A stretch of DNA of 10,430 nucleotides from Euperipatoides rowelli (taxonomy: Eukaryota; Onychophora; Udeonychophora; Euonychophora; Peripatopsidae): assembly GCA_003024985.2 (NCBI GenBank), contig PXIH01S0015456.1; one strand, given 5' to 3'. A model generated the notes under the pieces. That model worked only from the letters and a program-made list of their open reading frames with translations. It did no database searches and was not told the DNA's origin. A program made the position numbers and the translations under genes. Each line of letters starts with the position of its first letter. Position 1 is the first letter of the stretch. Below, one piece after another: positions 1-8,011 of the stretch.

Positions 1-960
1 CATCATTTAGCCATGTGTATGATCTAATCAGAAATTTTGTGCAAGCACTGATGTAAAAAGATGAAGAGCATCATTGTGCTTTTATTATATATGATGCTAA
101 TGAGTAGAATTGATACTGGATATTTCTTACAATCAGTAAAACCCAGACATACCAAGTTTTCATAGTATCCTATAATGAAATTTTTAGCTTAATGGAATTC
201 CATTGATTCATTACTTGTATGATAACTCAGTATAGATATTCCTTTTCCCTGTATCTGCAAATTCATGTAATTAAAAATGATCTGATAAAAAGCAAAGACA
301 AAATGTATTATGTCTTTGTTACGTGGACAACATTTTTTTAATTCACACGTTAAATTGTAATAGGTAGACCTGTTGTTCCCCATGCCTCAACAATTTACTC
401 TCAATGGTCACATGAATAAAACTTGCCCAAATTATTTTCAAATATACCTTCAAATGCAACCGGTTCAGATATAACCCATTCTATGTACCTCTCTAATGGT
501 ACTTTCCTAGTATTATGATAACTTAACTTACTATTTCTATCAGTTGTTGACAAGCACTCAACAGTGAAATATTAAGTGGATAGTTTTTAACCATGGCTGC
601 ATACAAAGGTATCAGTTTTAACCAATTTATGTACATTTACGAGAAGTAATGATCATCAGAACAAGAAATAGTTATGTATGTAATACCTAACAAAAAAAAC
701 TATTTTTTATTCCTTTTGCATAATATCTAATTTAATTTTACAACAATATTGTTATGGATCCTAACAAAATAGAGAAAGATACAAGCCATTGAAAGAATGA
801 GAACTAGAATTTTAAATGCATTAAAAAATACATGTTAAAACTAATGTATCTTAATTATTTTACCTAATTTCCACATTAAGATTAACCAACACATCATGTT
901 GAGTAAAATATACTGTACCTATTGCAAATCCATATGATTCAAATATTATATGTGACTGGA
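1..960. other. AT-rich non-coding stretch, no gene seen
   Basis: No reading frame here has recognisable protein motifs; the longest, at 189-383 on the minus strand, is 64 residues of unpatterned sequence. I see no tandem repeat, tRNA-like box or long inverted repeat. The base composition matches the rest of the window. It could be intronic or intergenic, and nothing in the sequence decides between the two. Confidence 0.6.
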
Positions 961-964
961 ATAT

Positions 965-1055
965 TGATTTGTATTGTATTATTAAATATATGTTTAAATA
1001 AATAAATAATACAAATTATTGATAAGAATTGAAAATTTGAAAAATGGGTTATTAA
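965..1055 (+). repeat. Left copy of a direct repeat flanking the copia fragment
   Basis: This segment begins TGATTTGTATTGTATTATTA, passes through an (AAAT)n run and ends with AAAAATGGGTTATTA. The same order of blocks recurs at 1712-1815: the identical start, an AAAT run, ATTATTGATA, GAATTGAAAATT, then AAAAATGGGTTATTA. The copies differ by substitutions and by the length of the AAAT run. They bracket the copia-like coding remnant in the same orientation. They may be remnants of terminal repeats, a duplicated target, or two copies of an unrelated AAAT-tailed element. TG/CA-type LTR ends are not convincing. Confidence 0.7.
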
Positions 1056-1558
1056 TAATATGTTGCCGCCAGCACAGGTTCTCTCACAAAGTGGTGATGT
1101 ATGTTGATGTGTTTTGTTCTTGCATGGTAAATCGGGTTCTTTGTGATTTTTGAAGCTCCCTGGTTGTTGCAGTAAATGGTGATTGGTTCTCCTCTGTCGG
1201 CATTTTCACTCAGTTTATTTAGGAGTGCCTTCAACTATATGGCTTCCTTTGCGGCTTAGTTCAAGGCCATATACTCCGCTTCCATTGAGGAAGCGCTGCT
1301 GTCTACTGTTTATTTGACTCCCAGCTTATGGGTGCTCCTGCTAGCATGAAGGTATATCCTGTGTAGAATTTACGATACGTGTTGTCGGACCCCCCAGTAT
1401 GAATCAACATATCCGGTTAATCTGCTGCCTGTTTTCTGAAAGTCTAGCCCAAAATTGTGTGTTTCCTTAATGTAACATAATACTCTTTTTGCTGCTTCCC
1501 AGTGCATTTTAGTGAGTTTGTTATTGAATTGGCTGAGGTAGCTTACCGGGTGATTAGG
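1056..1558 (-). pseudogene. Ty1/copia retrotransposon fragment: end of reverse transcriptase plus RNase H
   Basis: The minus strand encodes the C-terminal part of a copia-type RVT_2 reverse transcriptase followed by its RNase H. The RT part (from about 1556) reads VSYLSQFNNKLTKMHWEAAK and RVLCYIKE, then LTGYVDSYWG, the usual copia block that introduces RNase H. RNase H motifs follow: TGYTFMLAGAPISW (about 1320-1370), SSASSMEAEYMAL with the conserved acidic residue, and then CNNQGASKITKNP with HARTKHINIHHHFVRE near 1070-1150. The frame breaks at a run of six G (1390-1395) and again near 1304-1314. In-frame stops lie at 1256-1258 (TAA) and 1235-1237 (TAG). Gag, protease, integrase and most of RT are missing. 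The fragment is about 500 bp of an element normally near 5 kb, so it is certainly dead. Family assignment rests on motif recognition, not on a search. Confidence 0.92.
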
Positions 1559-1711
1559 GATACATAATTTTAGCATTTATTAAATAATTATTCAGCATTT
1601 TTTCGAAATTATAAATATTAGTGCTAAGAATATGAATTTTCAACCCAATTTAGATATAAAGGGAACAGTTTTATATGTGATCTAAGGCAGTTTGAAACCA
1701 TTGAATAGAAC

Positions 1712-1815
1712 TGATTTGTATTGTATTATTAAGTGTAAATATTTTTAAATAAATAAATAAATAAATAAAATGGATTATTGATAGAGAATTGAAAATTGGA
1801 AAAATGGGTTATTAT
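1712..1815 (+). repeat. Right copy of the direct repeat flanking the copia fragment
   Basis: This is the partner of the repeat at 965-1055, in direct orientation. It has a longer run of AAAT units (about 1745-1769) and shares the ATTATTGATA and AAAATGGGTTATTA blocks. About 150 bp separate it from the RT end of the copia remnant, whereas the left copy abuts the RNase H end. No similarity is visible beyond the repeat on the outer side. Confidence 0.7.
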
Positions 1816-1869
1816 GGTAGTTAACTTCTCAATAGACAAAAATTTTAAAAACATTATTGCTTACCCTAA

Positions 1870-2040
1870 ATTTCTTTATTTTGCTTCCCTAACCTCTTTC
1901 CCTCCTTCCCTCTTTCCACTCCCTCATTCACTTTCCCTACCTTGTTCCATTTCATCATTTCTGTCTCTGTGTCTTTATCTATCTATGTATTGCTCTTTAT
2001 CTTTAATCTCTCTTTCTCCTCTCCCTATCTCTCTATTTTT
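1870..2040 (+). repeat. Pyrimidine-rich low-complexity repeat, copy 1
   Basis: A strongly C/T-biased stretch contains TTCCCTAACC, CCCTCATTCACTTTCCCTAC, CTATCTATGTAT and TCTCTTTCTCCTCTCCCTAT. The same succession of blocks appears at about 3650-3780, which suggests two copies of one dispersed repeat rather than chance CT richness. The reading frames across it (1796-2107 and 1942-2124) are Ser/Leu/Phe-rich by-products of composition, not genes. Confidence 0.65.
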
Positions 2041-2225
2041 ATTATTAAAGGAAATTTGTATTATTTCTTGCAAAGCATGGTCATCTTTTTTGCTCTGTTG
2101 TTCATAAACCAAACTAATTTATAATAACACACTTCAGTAGACACATTTTCTAAATCACATTTTGTTCATGTCAAATGTTTTAAAGTGCACATTGTTAATA
2201 AAAGGGTTGGAATATAAACAGAACA

Positions 2226-2509
2226 CAGTAAAACGACACCAGTTTGAACCCCTACAGTCCCAAAGGCCGCCAAGTCCGAACATAAAAATAAAAGTTTTTT
2301 TTAATTGTCTAATAGGTTGAAGGACAATGTTAGGTCTGAGAGCCATACACTATAGTACAAGCATTTGAATCTCAGACCTACCAACAATATGCAGCCTATT
2401 AGATCAATTTTTTTTTTTTAAATGGATTAAAAATTCTATACAATTCGAACAACTCCACAGTCCAAACAGAACTTGGTCCAGATTAATTCAGATTAGAGGG
2501 GGTTTTCTG
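2226..2509. mobile_element. Candidate pogo/Tigger-like MITE
   Basis: The left end starts CAGTAAAAC. The right end, read on the minus strand, starts CAGAAAACCCCCTCTAATC and continues with AATCTGGACCAAG and TTTGGACTGTGGAG. This pattern of CAG followed by repeated T[C/T]CGGA/TTGGAC-like words is typical of the ends of pogo/Tigger-type Tc1-mariner relatives. The left arm has matching words (GTTTGAACCCCTACAGTCC, AAGTCCGAACAT), but the two arms are clearly diverged. At about 284 bp and with no transposase frame, it would be a non-autonomous element. The right flank begins TA; the left flank lacks a clean TA, so the expected TA duplication is not confirmed. The minus-strand frame at 2155-2346 overlapping it has no recognisable motif. 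Confidence 0.5.
2295..2418. repeat. Inverted repeat (internal hairpin)
   Basis: The left arm (about 2295-2340) contains TCTAATAGGTTG and TGTTAGGTCTGAG. The right arm (about 2371-2418) carries the reverse complements CTCAGACCTACCAACA and GCAGCCTATTAGA, flanked by T runs on each outer side. The arms are about 46-48 bp with a spacer near 30 bp. It sits in the middle of the candidate 2226-2509 element and is probably its palindromic core. Confidence 0.8.
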
Positions 2510-3534
2510 TATGATGTGATCAACGGATCACAATTTATTGATGCTTGTTACTAAAGTTACTTCCAGAATGTTGGAAACAAAAACCATCTTTCAACAATAA
2601 TAAGGATTAAAATGTAGATCAAAGCAAAAACCATGTTTTAAAATTCAATTTGTATTTAGCTATATCTGAGAATAACTTCTAATTTAATATAGAGTGCTAG
2701 CTCTTAAAAATAAAAAAAGTTTTCATAGCTAATTAAAACCTTAATTAAATATTAATAGCCTAAGATGAATTCCTTTTTAAAAAAATAAATGTTAACTTTA
2801 ATGTAAGCTGAATAATTAAATTGTAAAAGTAATTATGTTTTAGCCAAGGGAATCATGCCTTTTGATATATTTTAATACTGACTAATTGTACTTCCAAGCT
2901 GAATTTGGTTTTTTATTATTTAATTTTTGACATGGATTTAAGTGTAGTTTTTCACTAGACTTGAAAAATAATATTTTAAAACAATTACAGTGTGTTTTAT
3001 AATTGAATTTTTTTTCATGTCTGAATTTTTAATCAATAATATAAATGCATTGATGGCCTTTTCTAATTTAGTATATGCAGTATATATTTTATAGTTTGTT
3101 TCTGTTTTATTATAAATTATTCTATACAGTAGTTTACATTTTTTATTATGTTTAATGGAGTATTGTGGACACCTATTATAATAATTATTTCGTCTTCTGT
3201 CTATAATGTTAATATCAGACCCATTAATATGCTTTATTTTTTTTATTAAACTAACCCAATGATATTATTAATATTTTTAAATGGTATTAAAATTCTGAAA
3301 ATTAATATTATAAGAAAATAGAATCGTGTACCAGAGGCTTAATCCCTTATACCCTAATTTATGACATCTGCTTATGTGAACAAGTCACAAAGGAATATAG
3401 AAAACTACTTGCATTTCCATTTAAAATTTCCACTTTTCTTCAATATCATGGTAAACATTGGCATCAAAGAGATAACACATCATCATACACCCTTCACTTC
3501 AGTCCGCCCCACCCCTGTATTTATATCTAAATCT
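2510..3534. other. AT-rich non-coding stretch, no gene seen
   Basis: This 1-kb stretch is full of short A and T runs such as TTAATTAAATATTAATAG and has very few CpG. No reading frame shows conserved residues, and I see no tandem array, tRNA-like box or long inverted repeat. The 89-residue frame beginning at 3361 runs into the TA and CT tracts and has no recognisable domain. Confidence 0.6.
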
Positions 3535-3544
3535 ATAGCTTACC

Positions 3545-3564
3545 TATATATATATATATATATA
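3545..3564. repeat. (TA)10 dinucleotide microsatellite
   Basis: Ten perfect TA units lie between TACC and ACTACATATC, just before the pyrimidine-rich repeat. The tract is likely length-variable between individuals. Confidence 0.9.
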
Positions 3565-3574
3565 ACTACATATC

Positions 3575-3780
3575 TTTTCTCTCTTTATCTTTCTAACTAC
3601 CCATCTATCTCTATTTTTCTTTCTTTTTAGATATTTATTTCACTATATTTATTTCTATGTTTTCTTCCCTAACAACCTTTTCCCTTCCCTCTCCCTCATT
3701 CACAATATCTACCTTATTTCCTTTCACTACCTCTGTTTATATGTCTTTCTTTACTCTCTCTCCCCTCTCCTTATCTCTTA
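3575..3780 (+). repeat. Pyrimidine-rich low-complexity repeat, copy 2
   Basis: The blocks CTCTCTTTATCTTTC and CCATCTATCTCTATTT precede TTCCCTAACAACC, CCCTCTCCCTCATTCACA, TATGTCTTTC and CTCTCTCCCCTCTCC. The part from about 3650 parallels 1870-2040 in order and spacing (TTCCCTAAC, then CCCTCATTCAC, then CTACCTT, then CTCTC). Here the tract runs directly into an ATT/ATC microsatellite, whereas copy 1 ends in only a short ATTATT. Confidence 0.7.
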
Positions 3781-4076
3781 TTACTATTATTGTTATTATT
3801 ATTATCATTATTGTTATTTTTATCATTATCATTATTATCATTATCATCGCCATTATCAATATCATTATTATTATAATAATTATCATTAGTATCATCATCA
3901 TTATCAGTATCATGATCATGCTCATCATTAGCATTAGCATGATGATGATGATCATCATCATCATAATCACTAATATCAATATCAATATCATTATCGTTAG
4001 CATTATCATTATCAGTACCATATCAGTATCATTATCATTATGATCATCATCATCATCATCATTATCATTATCATTT
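3777..4076 (+). repeat. ATT/ATC/TTATCA compound microsatellite, left part
   Basis: About 300 bp are built from imperfect ATTATT, ATCATC and TTATCA units, with occasional variants (ATGATG, TATCAATATCAA). The long Ile-rich frame (3657-4043, plus) and Met/Ile-rich frame (3737-4021, minus) across it are translations of the repeat and should not be called genes. The tract is interrupted at 4077 by the foldback element and continues in the same orientation at 4853, so one array of about 470 bp appears to have been split by insertion. Confidence 0.93.
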
Positions 4077-4143
4077 GGGGCATATCACTTTTATTAGCAA
4101 AAATCTAAGAACAAATTTATAGATTTTACTTACCATAAAGCTT

Positions 4144-4220
4144 TATTTTTAGTTCTTATTTTCATTTTTCATAATATCTACNTATTTTTAGTTCTTATTT
4201 TCATTTTTCATAATATCTAC
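4144..4220. repeat. 38-bp exact tandem duplication around a single N (likely assembly artefact)
   Basis: Positions 4144-4181 and 4183-4220 are identical and are separated only by an N at 4182. The unit begins TATTTTTAGTTC and ends ATAATATCTAC. The opposite arm of the foldback has this block once only. The simplest reading is two contig ends sharing a 38-bp overlap that were joined without merging. Confidence 0.85.
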
Positions 4221-4463
4221 ACTATGTTTTTACTACATTTTCTTCGTTTTGAAGAAAACCAGGTCGTATATGCTTGGATTTCTTACCAGGAAGACATATT
4301 TAGAATCTTGTAATGGCCAAAAACGTCTCGTCAAATAGTTCTGTAATCGCAAGGAGCTATTATTATGCACTAGGGAATTGTGGGTAAAAGCACCAGAACA
4401 TTTTGACAGCTAAAAGTAAATGCAGACAATCACAAACACCTGTAAAAATAATGAAATTATATA

Positions 4464-4541
4464 ATATTTAAGGGATCTTGAAGGATGAAGGGATTATATT
4501 CTAGAATATATACCCTTCATCCTACAAGATCCCCTAAATAT
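4464..4541. repeat. Central palindrome of the foldback element
   Basis: The arms 4464-4492 (ATATTTAAGGGATCTTG, then AAGGATGAAGGG) and 4513-4541 (CCCTTCATCCT, then ACAAGATCCCCTAAATAT) are reverse complements with one mismatch visible. The spacer is itself AT-palindromic around TATTCTAGAATA. This is the symmetry centre of the 4077-4852 element and the strongest local hairpin in the window. Confidence 0.9.
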
Positions 4542-4852
4542 CATTTAATTAATCCATTTTTAAAAAAAAATGTTTAAAAGTACCCAGAATACCCTAGTGT
4601 ATAATAATAGCTCCCGGTGATAACAGAACTGTTTGACAAGACTTTTTTGTCCATTATGAGATTCTAATTGTGTGTTCCTGGTAAGAAATCTGAACATATA
4701 CGACCTGGTTTTCTTCAAAACGAAGAAAATGTAGTGAAAACGAAGTATAGATATTATGAAAAATGAAAATAAAAACTAAAAATACAGCTTTATGGTAAGT
4801 AAAATCTATAAATTTGTTCTTAGATTTTTGCTAATAAAAGTGATATGTCCCC

Positions 4853-4914
4853 TTATTATCTTTATCATTAACATTATCATCATCAGCAACATTATCATTA
4901 TCATTATCATCATC

Positions 4915-4945
<31 letters not shown>

Positions 4946-5022
4946 CCATTATCACTATCATTGTCATTGTCATTATCATTATTATTATTATTAGTATTAT
5001 TATTATTTGTTATTGTTATTAT
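4853..5022 (+). repeat. ATT/ATC/TTATCA compound microsatellite, right part
   Basis: TTATCA and ATC units followed by ATT units form the continuation of the array at 3777-4076 on the same strand. The Ile-rich 100-residue frame at 4792-5094 is a shadow of this repeat, not a gene. Confidence 0.92.
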
Positions 5023-5193
5023 TTAAATCCTGTGACTTTTGACCAAACACATAGCCAAAACATATTTATTGGTCATCAAGTTGTAAATTTCTAAATTTTA
5101 AAAAAATATATTGAGCATCATTAGTTATGTGGACTTTACTAGGAACAAATTTATAACATTTTGTTTTTTAAAAATTTGGCAGTGAATTTTGTT

Positions 5194-5262
5194 GGATTTT
5201 AACCAGGGATCAAATTGGTTCTCTGGCATCAAGCAATCTGACTTTGACCGCTCAATGAGGCC
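5194..5262 (-). mobile_element. Degenerate tRNA-derived SINE head
   Basis: On the minus strand the segment begins GGCCTCATTGAGCGGTCAAA. This includes an A-box-like TTGAGCGGTCAAAG resembling the D-arm of tRNA-Leu/Ser types. About 30 bases later comes CCAGAG, then ACCAATTTGATCCCTGG, a decayed T-arm and B-box (consensus GGTTCGANTCC) closed by CCAG/CCTGG pairing. The order and A-to-B spacing fit an RNA polymerase III promoter of tRNA origin. The box mismatches and the missing clean acceptor stem argue against a working tRNA. A SINE body would lie towards lower coordinates but is not recognised. A tRNA pseudogene is the alternative. Confidence 0.5.
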
Positions 5263-6451
5263 TGCATGCTTTGAATTAATTTATAACATTGAAAACATAT
5301 TTGTATGTTTTTATTTTCCTTTATTAAAGGATTTTCTATAATGAAATATGTAAGGGTTTACTTTACAAATGTGCTCCATTTCATACTAAACAAAAATGGA
5401 AGTAGGCCTAAGTTATCAAATATTTTTCATTTGGTTTAGCTAGTGTGTTCAAACTAAAGTCATTTGATATTGAAAATACAGCCTATAATTCTGTAAACAT
5501 TTCAAATTAAAAATTTTTCAATTTAGATTTAAGGAGAAACATCGAAAAATCCATAAGCTAAAATCACAAAAAGCCAAGGGTTAGAGTTTAAAGTTATAGA
5601 ATTAAGAGGTTCGAGTCAATCCTCAAATTTGATATAAGAAATACATCTCAAAGCATAGCCTAATTTTTTTTCTTCATATCATTTGTTAATATTTTTCTTG
5701 ATTTCTTTCAAATTTATTAAATAAAATATTCTGTATGTTATACTTTTAAAATAAAATAATTTATATGTGGTTATTTACTGTTGCACTAATGTTTGTTCTA
5801 AAATGGTTTATAGAGATAAACCCTTGTTGTAGCCATTAGCACTATATGCTACCTGGCTTCAAATGGACTTATCTCAGCACAAAGCCTCTATTTCATTTTT
5901 TTTTTGTTACTGCATGTGAAATAAGTTTTCAAAAAGGTCTAAGGAATACTAATGCATCAATCTAGCAAACTATGATAATAATACTAAATTCTTCCAGTAA
6001 ATAAGAATTCTGTTAATTGCTCTTAATTGAATCAATCAATGAAACATTATCGATCTAGAGCAACTAAATTGAACTAGATTCTTTTATAGTCTGATGATTA
6101 CAAATTGTCAGTCTTTTTTATATTGTATGAGGTAGTGCGACCCTAAGGGAATATTGATTATTTACAATAACAACAATATAATCAATTCATTTTAAACATC
6201 ATTAGAAGATTTTATTTAGGTTAGAAGTTATTTGCTGATCTATCAAAGTTATATTGCAGTTTTAATTAATAAAATCAATTTGTATTTTTGCTCTAATTTT
6301 ACATTACAAATTGTCTGATATAAAATATTATTTCAAATGTTCATATTTATCATACACAAAATACTCAATACTTATTGCTTAATTAAAAAAGTATATTTAT
6401 AAATCATATTACTTATATTAATCTGTATTTATTGGAATCCACTATGCTTAC
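5263..6451. other. AT-rich stretch without genes
   Basis: No reading frame with recognisable motifs lies here. Apart from the weak tRNA-like segment at 5568-5625, I see only A/T runs and short inverted words. GAGGTAG at about 6130 is discussed among the rejected items. Nothing else can be supported. Confidence 0.55.
5568..5625 (+). mobile_element. Possible second tRNA-like SINE remnant
   Basis: AGCCAAGGGTTAGAGTTTA resembles a decayed tRNA A-box (TGGCnnAGTGGTTAGAG type). GAGGTTCGAGTCAATCCTC, about 20 bases further on, resembles a B-box with flanking GAGG/CCTC pairing. The spacing is short for a full tRNA and no acceptor stem is visible. This may be chance similarity. Confidence 0.25.
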
Positions 6452-7266
6452 TAACATTCGAGCAAACGCGCACAATTTTTTAACACGAGCGGTTGTGTGT
6501 CGTAATTTTTCAAAATAAATCCTATGTATAAAAGTTTCTAAATGTGTGTAATAAATAAATTAGAAAAAGAAACTAAATATAATTAATTGAATAATGAAAA
6601 TTTTATTATATTATCACATTTAAATTATAATATATAAACAGAAATGATTTTTTTTTCTATAAGTCAGCATTCATTACGCTTGTATTTACTGTATGTCCAG
6701 ATAATACATTGTTAAATATTTCAAAATCTATAACAGATAGAAAAAAACTTAAATAGTATTTTTTGTTCTATTTTTTATCAGNAATTTTAATATATAAAGA
6801 AAAAAAAATTCCAACAAACGTATTTTTTTTTATGATTGGTTTTCTAAATGTTGGCTATAAAAAAAAAGTCAGTTTGTCTTATATTTTTCAATACTATTTC
6901 TCGGTCGTTGGAGATAGAATGTTGTGGTTTTGATTTTTGAAATCTGCATTAAATTTCAGATTTTAAAAATGTATAAGTTTATTCCTAAATGTTTTATAAT
7001 ATTTGTATTACGCTACCTTAATTTCAAAATTATTACATCAACGGGCGTGTGTCGTAAAATTTATGTCTGGACGTCTTTTTACATATAATTCTAAAAAATA
7101 ACTATAAAATGGGATATATATGGTAAAAATCTACCAATATTGTAGTGGGGAGTAAGTTTTTGGAATTGAAGGCAGAGATAAACCCAGGAGACCTTACACA
7201 TAGACATATTTTATTAAAAAATGTATTTGTCGTAAAATTAACGACAGCATGCTCACTCGAAGGTTA
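6452..7266. mobile_element. Candidate piggyBac-like non-autonomous element
   Basis: The left end reads TAACATTCGAGCAAACGCG. The right end on the minus strand reads TTAACCTTCGAGTGAGCATG. Both therefore have a TAA-ending flank followed by C[A/C]TTCGAG, compatible with a TTAA target (left copy mutated to CTAA), as used by piggyBac elements. Subterminal GTCGTAA words recur at 6495-6510 (GTGTGTCGTAATTTTT), 7047-7062 (GTGTGTCGTAAAATTT) and 7227-7240 (TTGTCGTAAAATTA). Such repeats are what transposase-binding sites look like. The block is locally richer in CpG than its surroundings. No transposase frame exists in its 815 bp, and an N lies at 6782. The inverted match is short (about 11 bp), so the boundaries are tentative. 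Confidence 0.35.
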
Positions 7267-8010
7267 AAAGAAAGTAAAATCTTCAACATTTGTTATTATA
7301 TTATTATTCTAATAACTAAATAAATATTAAACCATATACAATCCCTATATTACATTTCTTCATTTTAACAAAGTCGATACTATAAAAACATCTTAACTAT
7401 TGGAAAAAGTAGCCTGCCGTGATTAACGTCATTCTTTCCCCATATGTCATAAACCTCTTCATAAATGAAGAGACCTCAGTTCCAAATTTTATCAGCAACA
7501 GCCCACCTTACCATGATTGATTACAATCATTATTCTACCATCTCTATAAAAAGAATGCTCTATTGTCAACAGTCGTAGTCCTCCTCTGAATGCTGAACCA
7601 GCGCTCAAGCACTAATTCCAATAGACATTAGATTAAATAAATAAATCTAATAAATCTACATAAAGATTAATGTAGATTTGTGCATTTTTTAATAATTAAA
7701 TCTTATAAAAAATATATTAATTCCACATTATTGCCTGCATTATTTAGATATTCAGCTAAGCAATTAGACAACCTTCATTTAATTTTATATTTTATAGGCA
7801 GGATTACCTATTAAATAATTTGTGAAGGGTATATTTCAAAATGCGATAAATTTATTTGCATTGTATTTACAATGTCTATTTTTATTTTATACCCATGTTT
7901 TCATTAAAACTTTTTATTGGCATACTTATTAATATGGTCATGTTCAAAATATTTAACAACAGGTATGGTACAGGAATATAAATTAATATATAGACTATAA
8001 AAATAAAAAA
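7267..8010. other. AT-rich stretch without genes, three short hairpins
   Basis: No gene is seen. Three perfect short inverted repeats are present. At 7455-7472, CTCTTCAT and ATGAAGAG are separated by AA. At 7513-7530, ATGATTG and CAATCAT flank ATTA. At 7652-7679, AAATCTACAT and ATGTAGATTT flank 8 bases. The section 7435-7625 is less AT-rich than its flanks and may be an unrecognised old repeat. The 60-residue minus-strand frame at 7882-8064 has no recognisable motif. Confidence 0.5.
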
Positions 8011-8011
8011 T

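Larger units (their letters stand above)
4077..4852. mobile_element. Long foldback (terminal inverted repeat) element, non-autonomous
   Basis: The left end reads GGGGCATATCACTTTTATTA. The right end, on the minus strand, reads GGGGACATATCACTTTTATT, and the match continues inward for more than 270 bp at about 90% identity by eye. Shared blocks include TAAGAACAAATTTATAG, TTACTTACCATAAAGC, TTCTTCGTTTTGAAGAAAAC, CCAGGTCGTATATG and GAGCTATTATTAT. After a diverged part, the arms match again up to a perfect centre (TATTCT/AGAATA at 4502/4503). The element is thus almost entirely palindromic, with arms of about 426 and 350 bp. No transposase frame is present. Both sides are the same microsatellite in the same orientation, which points to insertion into the array and hides any target duplication. 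The superfamily is not identified. Transcribed, it would form a long hairpin. Confidence 0.85.

Noticed and set aside
1796-2124. Overlapping Ser/Leu/Phe-rich frames that look like a signal or membrane peptide
   Set aside because: They follow the pyrimidine-rich repeat; both frames look alike because of base composition, and no conserved motif is present.
3777-5022. Regular repeats that might be taken for a CRISPR array
   Set aside because: The units are 3-6 bp microsatellite words without constant repeats and unique spacers, and the DNA is eukaryotic in character.
3657-5094. Long Ile-rich and Met/Ile-rich reading frames (3657-4043 plus, 3737-4021 minus, 4792-5094 plus) resembling membrane proteins
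   Set aside because: They are translations of the ATT/ATC/TTATCA microsatellite, on both strands, and disappear outside it.
5194-5262. A functional tRNA gene
   Set aside because: The B-box is mutated, no full acceptor stem closes and the anticodon arm is not convincing; a SINE head or pseudogene fits better.
6127-6150. TGAGGTAGT, the start of a let-7-like microRNA
   Set aside because: Only the seed-like part matches. The following bases diverge and no complementary 3' arm forms a precursor hairpin nearby.
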